This document shows positions 27,489 through 36,551 of a DNA stretch of 64,000 bases, piece after piece. Source of the DNA: Nitrospirota bacterium (GTDB lineage Bacteria; Nitrospirota; Thermodesulfovibrionia; Thermodesulfovibrionales; UBA1546); the NCBI GenBank assembly GCA_016195565.1, contig JACPZK010000017.1:62001-126000 (forward strand), written 5' to 3'. The first letter of the stretch is position 1; each line of letters starts with the position of its first letter. A program made the translations under genes and the position numbers. Under the pieces are notes generated by a model. The model was not told where the DNA came from. It saw only the letters and a list, made by a program, of their open reading frames with translations, and did not search any database.

Positions 27489-29041
27489 CTGGAACGACCT
27501 CTTTGTGTCATTGCGAGCCGAAGGCGTGGCAATCTTATCTCTTGAGATTGCTTCGTTGCTAATGCTCCTCGCAATGACTCTTTACTTATAATGATTCCTC
27601 TTAAGTCATAATCATAAACATCTGTAATCTCTACAGTCACAAAATCTCCGACTTTCAATTTTGAATTTTGAATTTTTAACTTTAAATTTTCAATAATCAC
27701 CACTCCGTCTATCTCAGGCGCATGGGAATACAATCTTCCGATGGCTATCCCATTGTCAATCTCGTCAACTATAGCCTTAAATCTACTGCCTATTAATGCC
27801 TTGTTTTTCTTCAGCGATATATCTGCCTGATGCCTCATTATTGTATCAAACCTTCTGTTTTTTATTGCCTCTGTCAGATGTTCTTTGAGTTTTGCGGCAG
27901 GTGTGCCTTCTTCTTTTGAATATTTAAAGGCGCCAAGCCTGTCAAATTCTGCTTCCTCTATGAATTTTATAAGCGAATTGAATTCCTCCTCTGTCTCGGA
28001 GGGAAAACCCGCTATGAATGTTGTCCTTAACGCAATATCAGGTATGGTGTGCCTGATTTTTCTGATGAGGTTCAGGTATCCCTTTCTGCTGCCTCCTCTT
28101 TTCATGAGCTTGAGGATTCTGTCCTCAGAGTGCTGAAAAGGTATATCAAGGTACTTGCATATCTTTTCTTCTCCGGCAATAACCTTCAGGAGCGGGTCTT
28201 TTATTGACGCAGGATAGGCATAGAGCAGCCGTATCCAAAAATCACCTTTTATTGAGCAGAGGCCTTTAAGGAGAGCAGCAATGTCATATCCCTTGAGGCC
28301 TTTGCCGTAGGAAGCAGTGTCCTGTGCAATAAGAATAAGCTCTTTTATCCCTGCATTTATATATCCCTCTGCTTTTTTAAGGATTTCATCAGGCGTGATG
28401 CTTTTGTATTCTCCTCTGATTGAGGGGATAACACAGTATGTGCATTTCCTGCTGCAACCTTCCGCAATTTTGAGATAGGCGTAGCTGCTGAATGGGTGAA
28501 TGGGTGAAGGGGTTAGATTAGTGTCAGTGTCAGTTTTCAGTGTCAGTTTTTTACCGACACTGACACTATTCACTGACACGCTAACACTTGGAACCTGTAT
28601 TTTTTCGCAGTATTCAACTATCTTTTCCTCTTCTCCGACTCCGAATATAGCATCTATATCGGGAATCTCTTTTATCAGGTCGTTTTTATATCGCTTTGCA
28701 AGACATCCGAAGACAATCAGTTTTGGATGGTGTTCATGGGTTTGAGAGGGCAGGTTAGTATCAGTGTCAGGTTTCAGTGTCAGTTTTTTACCGACACTGT
28801 CACTATTCACTGTCACGCTAACATGAGTCCTTTTCTTTATTTCAGCAAGCTTTAGTATCTCTGCTATTGACTCTTTTTTTGCGTCTTGTATGAAACCGCA
28901 TGTGTTTATAAGGAGAATGTCTGTATTTTCAGGATTATCAAGGTACGATAATCCGCTGTTGACGAGTCTCTCCGTAAGATTATCAGAGTCAACAAGGTTT
29001 TTCGGACACCCCAGGCTTACAAGAGAAAATTTATTTGCCAT
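27485..29041 (-). CDS. rimO: Ribosomal protein S12 methylthiotransferase RimO with repeat insertions
   Basis: RimO is a radical-SAM enzyme that adds a methylthio group to an Asp of ribosomal protein S12. It has the N-terminal UPF0004 domain (SLGCPKNLVDSDNL, NTCGFI, FGCLAKRY cysteines), the radical-SAM motif CSRKCTYC and a C-terminal TRAM domain. At 518 residues it is well above the usual 430-450. Two near-identical inserts (DNA 28753-28822 and 28511-28586), a third (27650-27700) and a repeat-derived C-terminal tail (27485-27580) account for the excess. All three cysteines of each cluster site are kept. It overlaps the M50 gene by 4 nt and the DUF2062 gene by 11 nt. Confidence 0.95.
   Translation of the reverse strand: MANKFSLVSLGCPKNLVDSDNLTERLVNSGLSYLDNPENTDILLINTCGFIQDAKKESIAEILKLAEIKKRTHVSVTVNSDSVGKKLTLKPDTDTNLPSQTHEHHPKLIVFGCLAKRYKNDLIKEIPDIDAIFGVGEEEKIVEYCEKIQVPSVSVSVNSVSVGKKLTLKTDTDTNLTPSPIHPFSSYAYLKIAEGCSRKCTYCVIPSIRGEYKSITPDEILKKAEGYINAGIKELILIAQDTASYGKGLKGYDIAALLKGLCSIKGDFWIRLLYAYPASIKDPLLKVIAGEEKICKYLDIPFQHSEDRILKLMKRGGSRKGYLNLIRKIRHTIPDIALRTTFIAGFPSETEEEFNSLIKFIEEAEFDRLGAFKYSKEEGTPAAKLKEHLTEAIKNRRFDTIMRHQADISLKKNKALIGSRFKAIVDEIDNGIAIGRLYSHAPEIDGVVIIENLKLKIQNSKLKVGDFVTVEITDVYDYDLRGIIISKESLRGALATKQSQEIRLPRLRLAMTQRGRSR
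27506..27579. repeat. GTCATTGCGAG-type repeat forming the 3' end of rimO
   Basis: TGTCATTGCGAG at one end and CTCGCAATGAC at the other, with internal GCAATCT/AGATTGC arms. It is translated as the last roughly 30 residues of RimO. Confidence 0.8.
28511..28822. repeat. Pair of GTGTCAGT-type repeat copies inside rimO
   Basis: Copies at 28511-28586 and 28753-28822 share TCAGTGTCAG, TTTCAGTGTCAGTTTTTTA, CCGACACTG and CACGCTAAC in the same order. Each is itself an inverted repeat (GTCAGTGTCAG against CTGACAC), so each can form a hairpin and each adds about 25 residues in frame. Confidence 0.85.
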
Positions 29042-29468
29042 AGGAGTGCGCCTTTTTCACCGCATGGTAGATAATAAAATAACTGATAACAGCTGAGATG
29101 AAACCAATCAAAAGTGTGCCAAAGACAAAAGGTATGAGCAGAGGCTTTAGTTCATGCACAAAGCGGCTGAAGGTAATATGCGCCCAGTCTATTTTGGGCA
29201 TCGCCTGTTTTATGCCGAGGCATTTTGCGCCGATATAAACGCTGAAAGTATAGATAGGGACGATAGTCCACGGGTTTGTGACGAACACACCTGTGATGGT
29301 GACAATCCTGTTCAGTCCGAAAATCCAGGCTGCTGCGATTCCGAGAATAGTATGAAAGCCCAGCAGGGGAGACATGCCTATGAAAACACCGGCGGCAAAG
29401 GCAATTGCCAGCCTGTGAGGAGAATCCTTGATGGTTAAGATGTCTCTGAGTCTATCTTTGAATTTCAA
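29031..29468 (-). CDS. DUF2062 membrane protein
   Basis: The 145-residue protein matches DUF2062: SPHRLAIAFAAGVFIGMSPLLGFHT followed by LNRIVTITGVFVTNPWTIVP, with three or four membrane helices. The function of the family is unknown; members often lie near glycosyltransferases or tRNA/rRNA modification genes. It overlaps thiL upstream by 17 nt and rimO downstream by 11 nt, so all three are co-transcribed. Confidence 0.88.
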   Translation of the reverse strand: MKFKDRLRDILTIKDSPHRLAIAFAAGVFIGMSPLLGFHTILGIAAAWIFGLNRIVTITGVFVTNPWTIVPIYTFSVYIGAKCLGIKQAMPKIDWAHITFSRFVHELKPLLIPFVFGTLLIGFISAVISYFIIYHAVKKAHSYGK

Positions 29469-30531
29469 AGTGCCGGTATCCTGAAGGAGAGAACTTTTTC
29501 TCTCTGCCGTTTGTATCTATGATTTTTCTTCCTGATTTTACAATGTCTCCGATATAAGTTATTTTAACCTCCCCTAAGCCCCTCCTTAACAAGGAGGGGA
29601 TGGGGGAGGTTGGAGATGTCGTGAAAAGCAGTTCATAGTCCTCTCCGACTGAGCAGGCAAGTTTCATGGCGTCCAGCCCAAGCAGAGAAGACGCAGTTCT
29701 CATCTTGCCGGAAACAGGGATGCGCTCCATGTATATCTTTGCGCCGGTTTTACTTTCGTCGCAGAGCCTTGAGAGGTCAATAAAAAGCCCGTCGCTTAAG
29801 TCAATCATCGCTGTTGCATATCTGGTAAAATTTTTTGGATTTCTTGCCTCAGGCATGAGATGCCTTCTAAGCAATGGCTTCGCCATGCTCCAGTTGAGAG
29901 TTAAGAGTTGAGAGTTAAGAGTTAAGAAAATATTTTTTATCGTTTCATTTTTCACTTTTAACTTTTCACTTTTAACTGTTTGTATTGATTTAGGCGTCAG
30001 TCTTTTAAGAATCTCAAGCCCGCATGCTGAATCACCGAGATTCCCTGTTACGTATATCCTGTCACCGGGTTTTGCGCCTGAGCGTCTTATATGCTTTTTC
30101 GCATCGCCTATGAGCGTTGCTGCAAGGACCAAATCTTTCCTTGAGGAAGAAATGTCTCCGCCTATGAGAGAGACTCCGTATAATTTCATTGCACAGCGTA
30201 TGCCGTCAAAAAATCTGTCAACAAATGACTGCTCCGTGTTTTTGTTCAATGCAATATCAAGCAAAAGGTATTGAGGCCTTCCGCCCATGGCATATATGTC
30301 GCTCACATTCACGGAGACGAGTTTAAATCCGAGCTGATAGGGCGTTATAAGATTCAGGTCAAAGTGAATGCCTTCAACCATCATATCGGTGGTTGCCAAT
30401 AAATTATTGCCCGACGGTTTTATTACTGCCGTGTCATCGCCTATGCCTACGATGACATCTCTTGATTTTACGGTAAATCTTCTGCGGATTGTTTTCAGAA
30501 GGGATAATTCGCCGATAGCAGAAAGTTTCAT
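29452..30531 (-). CDS. thiL: Thiamine-monophosphate kinase with repeat insertions
   Basis: ThiL phosphorylates thiamine monophosphate to the diphosphate cofactor. The protein has IGDDTAVI, the ATTDMMVEGIHF metal-binding segment, DIYAMGGRPQYLLLDIAL, and AMIDLSDGLFIDLSRL, typical of the AIR synthase-like fold. At 359 residues it is longer than most ThiL (about 310-330). A Lys/Leu-rich insert (DNA 29888-29985) from inverted heptad repeats and a SPTSPIPSLLRRGLG insert (29564-29612) from a CCCCTCC repeat explain the excess. It begins the thiL-DUF2062-rimO-M50 operon. Confidence 0.95.
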   Translation of the reverse strand: MKLSAIGELSLLKTIRRRFTVKSRDVIVGIGDDTAVIKPSGNNLLATTDMMVEGIHFDLNLITPYQLGFKLVSVNVSDIYAMGGRPQYLLLDIALNKNTEQSFVDRFFDGIRCAMKLYGVSLIGGDISSSRKDLVLAATLIGDAKKHIRRSGAKPGDRIYVTGNLGDSACGLEILKRLTPKSIQTVKSEKLKVKNETIKNIFLTLNSQLLTLNWSMAKPLLRRHLMPEARNPKNFTRYATAMIDLSDGLFIDLSRLCDESKTGAKIYMERIPVSGKMRTASSLLGLDAMKLACSVGEDYELLFTTSPTSPIPSLLRRGLGEVKITYIGDIVKSGRKIIDTNGREKKFSPSGYRHFEIQR

Positions 30532-30578
30532 GACAGTTATTAGTGAATAGTATTTAATACAAATGCAATAAGTAAGGT

Positions 30579-30661
30579 GTCATTGCGAGGAGTGAAACGA
30601 CGAAGCAATCTCATAGCTACAAGTGAGATTGCCACGCTCCCGTTGGTCGCTTGCAATGACA
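30579..30661. repeat. GTCATTGCGAG-type palindromic repeat
   Basis: The element starts GTCATTGCGAGGAGTG and ends GGTCGCTTGCAATGAC, with GAAGCAATCTC and GTGAGATTGCC internal arms. It fills most of the gap between lon and thiL, which holds no gene. Confidence 0.8.
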
Positions 30662-30703
30662 ATGAAAAAGTATTTATTGAGTTTGTATTAGTTAAAAAAC
30701 TGT

Positions 30704-33073
30704 TCACTTTTTCTTGTTGGTTTTCAGCGCTGCTTTAAGCACATCATCCATTGTATCGGCAAAGATGAATGTCAGGTCTTTTTTTACGTATTTCGGAATA
30801 TCTTCAAGGTCTTTTTTATTTCTTTTCGGAATAACTATATGTTTTATGCCCATTCTCTTTGCCGCTAAAGCCTTCTCTTTGAGTCCGCCTATCGGAAGCA
30901 CCCGGCCTCTCAATGTCACTTCGCCTGTCATTGCAAAATCCTTTCTTACAGGTTTTCCTGTGAGCGCTGATGCAATTGCAGTCGCCATTGTTATGCCTGC
31001 TGAAGGTCCGTCTTTGGGTGTTGCGCCTGCAGGGACATGTATGTGAATATCTGTTTTTGAGAAGACCTCATCCTTTATCCCAAGTGACTTAGCCTTTGAG
31101 CGGACATAGCTTAAAGCTGCCTGTGCAGACTCCTTCATAACGTCTCCGAGTTGTCCTGTCAGCGTGAGACTGCCCTTGCCCTTCATGGTAGTAGCCTCAA
31201 CATAAATTATGTCGCCTCCCGACTCGGTCCAGGCAAGGCCGGTTGAAACGCCGACCTCGTCTTTTTCCATCTCTTCTTCGAGAAGGTATTTTGGGATGCC
31301 GAGAAATTTATGCAGATTTCTTGAAGTTATAAGAAAATTTTTCTGTTTCCCCTCCGCTATTTTCTTTGCAACTTTTCTGCAAAGATTGGCTATCTCCCTT
31401 TCAAGGTTTCTGACGCCCGCCTCTCTTGTATACTGAGATATTATTGTAAGAACTGCGGAGTCTGCTATCTTCAACACCTTGCCTGTTATCCCATGTTCTT
31501 CAAGCTGTTTCGGGATAAGATAATTTTTTGCAATGCCGAGCTTTTCCTCTGACGTATATCCCGAGAGATAGATTATCTCCATCCTGTCGCGCAGGGGGTT
31601 TGGTATTGTGTCAACAAGGTTCCCGGTTGTTATGAACATCACCCTTGAAAGGTCGAAGGGAACTGTAAGGTAATGGTCCACAAAGGTGTTGTTCTGTTCA
31701 GGGTCCAGCACCTCAAGAAGCGCTGATGACGGGTCTCCCCTGAAATCCATTCCAATCTTGTCTATCTCGTCAAGCATGAAAACAGGATTGTTGGTGCCTG
31801 CTGTTTTTATACCCTGTATCATCCTGCCGGGAAGCGCTCCTACATAGGTCCTTCTGTGCCCTCTGATTTCTGCTTCGTCTCTGACTCCTCCCAGAGACAT
31901 GCGGACGAATTCCCTTCCGAGGGACCTTGCAATGGATTTTCCCAGTGATGTCTTTCCAACTCCCGGAGGGCCTATAAAACAGAGTATAGGGCCTTTCATC
32001 TTTTCTTTCCTCAGCTTTCTTACGCTGAGATATTCAAGTATCCGCTCTTTTACCTTCTCTAAGTCATAGTGGTCGTCATCAAGCACTTTTTTTGCTGCTT
32101 TTATATCAAGATTGTCTTTTGTCTGTTTGGACCACGGCAGTTCAACCATCCATTCAAGATAGGTCCTTACAGTTCCTGCCTCGGCGCTGTCAGGGTGCAT
32201 CTTCTCAAGGCGCTTAAGCTGTTTCTCTGCCTCTTTCTGAACTTTTTCAGGCATCTTTACTTCCAAAATCTTTTTCTTGAATTCCTTTATCTCTTCTGAG
32301 CGCTCATCAATGTCTCCAAGCTCTTTCTGTATAGCCTTCAGTTGTTCCCTGAGGAAATATTCCCTCTGATTCTTGTCTATCTCACCCCTGACTTCTGTCT
32401 GAATCTTCTGCTGAACAGTGAGGAGTTCTATCTCTCTGTTCAGTATTTCACTGACTTTTTTCAGCCGCCGGGCAGGTTCGGTTATTTCAAGCACTTCCTG
32501 CGCCTGCTCTGTTTTTAATCCGATGTTTGAGGCTATGAGGTCGGCAAGTTTCCCGGGGTCTTCAAGATTTTCAATCACAATCATGATATCAGGGAGTATT
32601 GTTTTTCCGAGAGAGACTGTTTTATCTATCTGTTCCTTCACAGTTCTCATTATGGCCTCAGTCTCTATAGTTATTTCTTCGGGCTGAGTATCTGTTATTT
32701 TTTCTATGGTCGCAGTAAAGAACGGCTCTTCTTTGAGAAACTTCACTGCCTTTGCCTTGCTCAGCCCCTGCACAAGCACCTTGACTCTGCCGTCAGGGAG
32801 TTTGAGCATCCTCATTATGAGTCCTACAGTGCCTACATGGTAGAGGTCGGAAGGCGACGGATTCTCAGCATTAAGGTCTTTCTGAGCAATTAGCATTATC
32901 ATCTTGTTTGTGCTTAATGAATGCTCTATCGCCTTTATGGACATTTCTCTTCCCACAAAAAGAGGGAGTATCATATAAGGAAAGACAACGATGTCCCTTA
33001 TAGGAAGCACAGGAAGGCTTTGAGGAATCTCAATCTCTTTTTCTTTTTCTTCTTTTTCCGCTGCTTTTGCCAT
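30704..33073 (-). CDS. lon: ATP-dependent protease Lon
   Basis: Lon degrades misfolded and regulatory proteins in the cytosol. The 789-residue protein has the N-terminal LON substrate domain ([20 protein letters not shown]), AAA+ Walker [16 protein letters not shown] near residue 366, and a C-terminal protease domain with catalytic Ser in [10 protein letters not shown] (about residue 689) and a downstream Lys in [12 protein letters not shown]. This is the usual LonA layout and length. AGGAGA precedes the ATG. Confidence 0.98.
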   Translation of the reverse strand: MAKAAEKEEKEKEIEIPQSLPVLPIRDIVVFPYMILPLFVGREMSIKAIEHSLSTNKMIMLIAQKDLNAENPSPSDLYHVGTVGLIMRMLKLPDGRVKVLVQGLSKAKAVKFLKEEPFFTATIEKITDTQPEEITIETEAIMRTVKEQIDKTVSLGKTILPDIMIVIENLEDPGKLADLIASNIGLKTEQAQEVLEITEPARRLKKVSEILNREIELLTVQQKIQTEVRGEIDKNQREYFLREQLKAIQKELGDIDERSEEIKEFKKKILEVKMPEKVQKEAEKQLKRLEKMHPDSAEAGTVRTYLEWMVELPWSKQTKDNLDIKAAKKVLDDDHYDLEKVKERILEYLSVRKLRKEKMKGPILCFIGPPGVGKTSLGKSIARSLGREFVRMSLGGVRDEAEIRGHRRTYVGALPGRMIQGIKTAGTNNPVFMLDEIDKIGMDFRGDPSSALLEVLDPEQNNTFVDHYLTVPFDLSRVMFITTGNLVDTIPNPLRDRMEIIYLSGYTSEEKLGIAKNYLIPKQLEEHGITGKVLKIADSAVLTIISQYTREAGVRNLEREIANLCRKVAKKIAEGKQKNFLITSRNLHKFLGIPKYLLEEEMEKDEVGVSTGLAWTESGGDIIYVEATTMKGKGSLTLTGQLGDVMKESAQAALSYVRSKAKSLGIKDEVFSKTDIHIHVPAGATPKDGPSAGITMATAIASALTGKPVRKDFAMTGEVTLRGRVLPIGGLKEKALAAKRMGIKHIVIPKRNKKDLEDIPKYVKKDLTFIFADTMDDVLKAALKTNKKK

Positions 33074-33134
33074 TCTTATCTCCTGAATACAGGGTGCGAA
33101 TCCGTCCGGTTAATTTACCTGAATCCCTGACCCT

Positions 33135-34025
33135 TTATTTTTTAATCATTGCCGCTATATCAATCAGATATTCGGTGAACGGTTTCGAGACCTCCGGATT
33201 TTTCAGGGCAAAGTTTACCGTTGCCTTAAGATAACCTAACTTGTCTCCTGCGTCATACCGCCGGCCTTTGAAAATATAACCGTAAATGGGTTCCTTTTTA
33301 AGAAGTTTTTTGAGTCCGTCTGTCAGTTGTATCTCTCCGCCCCTGCCCGGAGGCAATTTCTCGAGTACGCCGAATATCTGCGGTGTGAGAATGTATCTGC
33401 CTATTATTGCAAGGTTGGACGGCGCCTTTTCTCTTGCGGGTTTTTCAACGAGGTCGCTGATTTTATATACCCCGCTGCCGCAAGGGTTCCCCTTTATTAC
33501 GCCGTATTTATGTATCTCAGTCATTGGAACTTCTTCAAGCGCGAGTATCGGACAGCCAAGTTTTTCATACAGCCCCAGCATATCTCTCAGCAATGTTTCT
33601 TCCGGAGCGATTACATCGTCGCTTAACAGCACCGCAAATGGCTCATCCTTTACAAACGGCCTTGCGCAGAGAATTGCATGCCCGAGGCCGAGCGCCGCTT
33701 TCTGCCTTATGTATGCGAAGTTCAAATGGTTGAGCTTTGTTATTTCGTTGAGAAGCTTTTTCTTTTTCATCTGCCTGAGATTTTCTTCAAGTTCGTATGC
33801 CGAGTCAAAATGGTCTTCGATAGCGCGCTTATATTTGCCTGTGATTATTATGAACTCCTCAATGTTGCATGCGATGGCTTCTTCTACCGCATACTGTATC
33901 ATCGGCTTATCAACAATCGGGAGCATCTCCTTGGGCGATGCCTTTGTAGCAGGCAGAAACCTTGTGCCAAGCCCGCCTGCAGGGAATATAGCCTTCCTTA
34001 TTTGTTTACGCATTTTTTTCTTCAT
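33135..34025 (-). CDS. galU: UTP-glucose-1-phosphate uridylyltransferase
   Basis: GalU makes UDP-glucose for cell-envelope polysaccharides and glycogen. The 296-residue protein has FPAGGLGTRFLPATKASPKEM near the N-terminus, VDKPMIQYAVEEA, LLSDDVIAP and VEKPAREKAPSNLA, all typical of bacterial GalU. The start could be at 34025 (MKKKMRKQ) or at the second ATG (34013); neither has a clear ribosome site. Confidence 0.96.
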   Translation of the reverse strand: MKKKMRKQIRKAIFPAGGLGTRFLPATKASPKEMLPIVDKPMIQYAVEEAIACNIEEFIIITGKYKRAIEDHFDSAYELEENLRQMKKKKLLNEITKLNHLNFAYIRQKAALGLGHAILCARPFVKDEPFAVLLSDDVIAPEETLLRDMLGLYEKLGCPILALEEVPMTEIHKYGVIKGNPCGSGVYKISDLVEKPAREKAPSNLAIIGRYILTPQIFGVLEKLPPGRGGEIQLTDGLKKLLKKEPIYGYIFKGRRYDAGDKLGYLKATVNFALKNPEVSKPFTEYLIDIAAMIKK

Positions 34026-34233
34026 AAAAATTAGACTACTGTGATAAGATAGTGCATTGCAATTTTAAATTATAACATATATCACACTTGTTTTTTCTGT
34101 TTTTGTGAGATAAGATTCATCGGTAAATTTTATTCTGCTTTTTTGTCTTTAATCGGAAATTTTTCTGAGAGGACTGGAAAATAAATAGAACTCTCTGTTA
34201 AAATTATAGCCGATTTTTTGATTGGAGGAATTG

Positions 34234-34974
34234 ATGGATTTTAAAGGACAGGTGGCTGTTATCACAGGCGGCGCACGCGGGATTGGAAAGACAATAGCCG
34301 AGGCGCTTGCAAGAAAAGGCGTCAATATCGTTATTGCCGATATCAGCAGCGAGCAGGCGCAGGGGACAGCGGCTGAGATAGAAAAGCTGGGTGTTAAGGC
34401 AACCGGAGTCGGGCTTGATGTCTCAAAGTCAGAAGAAGTGGCTAAAGTATTCGGAGAGATAGCAAAAGACTATGGTAAAATAGACATTCTTGTAAATAAT
34501 GCAGGCGTAACAAGAGACGGGCTTATAATGAGGATGAAGGAAGAAGACTGGGATGCCGTGATTAATATTAACCTGAAGAGCGTGTTCCTCTGTTCTAAGG
34601 AGGCGGTTAAAGTAATGGCAAAACAGAGATACGGCAGGATTATAAATATATCGTCAGTGGTTGCTTTTATGGGGAATCCGGGACAGGCAAATTACAGCGC
34701 ATCAAAAGCGGGAATAGTCGGACTGACAAAGACTACCGCAAAAGAATATGCGAGCAGGGGGATTACCGCAAATGCAGTTGCGCCGGGCTTTATAACAACT
34801 GCCATGACCGAGGCCCTGCCTGAAAACGTTAAGGAGGATATGAAGAGGGCGATTCCGCTTGGAAGGTTCGGCGCTACAGATGATGTTGCAAATGCCGTTG
34901 TCTTTCTCGCATCGCCGGAAGCGGGTTATATAACAGGACAGGTGATACATGTTAACGGCGGGATGTATATGTAA
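34234..34974 (+). CDS. fabG: 3-oxoacyl-[acyl-carrier-protein] reductase
   Basis: FabG reduces 3-oxoacyl-ACP with NADPH in fatty-acid elongation. The 246-residue SDR protein has the GGARGIGKT cofactor loop, NNAGVTRDGL, the catalytic S-Y-K set (SSVVAF, YSASKAG) and VNGGMYM at the C-terminus. ATG 34234 is chosen because GGAGG lies 5 nt upstream; the TTG at 34222 lies before that box. It heads fabG-acpP-fabF. Confidence 0.96.
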   Translation: MDFKGQVAVITGGARGIGKTIAEALARKGVNIVIADISSEQAQGTAAEIEKLGVKATGVGLDVSKSEEVAKVFGEIAKDYGKIDILVNNAGVTRDGLIMRMKEEDWDAVININLKSVFLCSKEAVKVMAKQRYGRIINISSVVAFMGNPGQANYSASKAGIVGLTKTTAKEYASRGITANAVAPGFITTAMTEALPENVKEDMKRAIPLGRFGATDDVANAVVFLASPEAGYITGQVIHVNGGMYM

Positions 34975-34982
34975 CACAAATT

Positions 34983-35047
34983 AAGAGTTAAAAGTTAGAA
35001 GTTGAAAGTTGTGAATTTTTAACTCCTAACTCTTAACTTATAACTTG
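34983..35047. repeat. AAGTTAA heptad repeat between fabG and acpP
   Basis: Tandem AAGAGTTAAAAGTTAGAAGTTG on one side faces TTTTTAACTCCTAACTCTTAAC on the other, forming a long hairpin directly before the acpP ribosome site. In an RNA it could affect translation of acpP, which is inference. Confidence 0.8.
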
Positions 35048-35070
35048 AACTAAACTTGGAGGTGTTTTAA

Positions 35071-35301
35071 ATGGTAGAAGAAAAGGTAAAAGAGATTATA
35101 TCAAAACAGCTTGGCGTCAATGCTTCAGAGGTGACGCCGGAAGCATCCTTTGTTGAAGACCTGGGCGCAGACTCGCTGGATACGGTTGAGCTCGTAATGG
35201 CATTTGAAGAGTCATTCAACATAGAGATACCCGACGAGGATGCTGAAAAGATAACAAAGGTCAAGGACGCTATAGCGTATATCAACAGTAAAAAAGCTTA
35301 A
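35071..35301 (+). CDS. acpP: Acyl carrier protein
   Basis: ACP carries growing acyl chains on a phosphopantetheine arm. The 76-residue acidic protein has the [13 protein letters not shown] motif, with the modified serine at residue 37. GGAGGTG is 8 nt before the ATG. The stop overlaps the fabF start by one base (TAATG). Confidence 0.98.
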   Translation: MVEEKVKEIISKQLGVNASEVTPEASFVEDLGADSLDTVELVMAFEESFNIEIPDEDAEKITKVKDAIAYINSKKA

Positions 35302-36545
35302 TGGAAAAAAGAAGAGTTGTTGTAACGGGTGTAGGCCTTATCACGCCTGTAGGGATTGGAGTCGAAGAAAGCTGGAAAGGGCTTATTGAAGGCAGGTCGG
35401 GTATAAAAAAACTGACCCGGTTTGACGCTTCTGCTTTTGCAACTCAGATAGCAGGCGAGGTGGAGGGGTTTAACCCTGAGGACTATATAGAGCCTAAAGA
35501 AATAAAGAAGATGGACCGTTTTATCCATCTTGCCATTGCAGCTTCGGATATGGCTGTAAAGGATTCGGGGTTAAAGATAACGGACAGCAATGCCGAAAGT
35601 GTCGGTGTGATAATCGGCTCAGGCATGGGCGGACTGCCGGCAATTGAACATTACCATTCTGTTCTCCTTGAAAAAGGCCCCAGAAGGATAACTCCTTTCT
35701 TTATCCCTATGCTAATAATAAACCTTGCAGGCGGCCATGTGTCCATGAAATATGGCGCCAAGGGCCCAATTTCTGCAGTTGCAACCGCATGCGCTACCGG
35801 CAGCCATTCAATAGGCGACGCATTCAAGATAATTCAGAGAGGAGACGCAGATGCAATGATTGCAGGCGGCGCTGAATCTGTTATAACGCCGATGGGAATC
35901 GGCGGGTTCAATGCAATGAAGGCGCTTTCTATACAAAACGATGAACCTGAAAAGGCAAGCAGGCCGTTTGACGCAGACAGGGATGGTTTTGTTATGGGAG
36001 AAGGCGTTGGCATAATGGTGCTTGAGAGCCTCGAACACTCACGCTCAAGGGGCGCCAGAATATATGCCGAGATTGCCGGATACGGGATGACAGCAGACGC
36101 TTACCATATGACGTCTCCTGCTCCTGAGGGAGAAGGCGCTGCACGGTGCATGGCTATAGCTTTAAAAGACGGAGGAGTTGCCGCTTCAGAAGTTGACTAT
36201 ATAAATGCACACGGGACATCCACAAAATACGGGGATGAACTTGAGAGTATCGCTATAAAGACAGTATTTAAAGGCCATGCATATAAGCTTGCAGTGAGTT
36301 CAACAAAATCCATGACAGGGCATCTGCTCGGCGCGGCAGGAGGCGTTGAGGCTGTTGTATGTGTTTTATGCATGAGAGATAATATTGTTCCTCCGACAAT
36401 AAACCTTGATAATCCCGACCCGCAGTGCGACCTTGATTATGTTCCTCATAAAGCACGGAAGATGGATGTTAACTGCGTTATGTCCAATTCATTCGGTTTT
36501 GGCGGAACAAACGCCTGTCTGGTTTTCAAGAGACTTAAAGAGTAA
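35301..36545 (+). CDS. fabF: 3-oxoacyl-[acyl-carrier-protein] synthase II
   Basis: FabF condenses acyl-ACP with malonyl-ACP. The 414-residue protein has the catalytic Cys in ATACATGSHSIGDAF (about residue 165), His in NAHGTSTKYGDELE and His in STKSMTGHLLGAAGG, the Cys-His-His triad of KAS II. It completes a fabG-acpP-fabF operon; fabD, fabH and plsX, often next to it, are not in the window. Confidence 0.97.
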   Translation: MEKRRVVVTGVGLITPVGIGVEESWKGLIEGRSGIKKLTRFDASAFATQIAGEVEGFNPEDYIEPKEIKKMDRFIHLAIAASDMAVKDSGLKITDSNAESVGVIIGSGMGGLPAIEHYHSVLLEKGPRRITPFFIPMLIINLAGGHVSMKYGAKGPISAVATACATGSHSIGDAFKIIQRGDADAMIAGGAESVITPMGIGGFNAMKALSIQNDEPEKASRPFDADRDGFVMGEGVGIMVLESLEHSRSRGARIYAEIAGYGMTADAYHMTSPAPEGEGAARCMAIALKDGGVAASEVDYINAHGTSTKYGDELESIAIKTVFKGHAYKLAVSSTKSMTGHLLGAAGGVEAVVCVLCMRDNIVPPTINLDNPDPQCDLDYVPHKARKMDVNCVMSNSFGFGGTNACLVFKRLKE

Positions 36546-36551
36546 TTCGGA

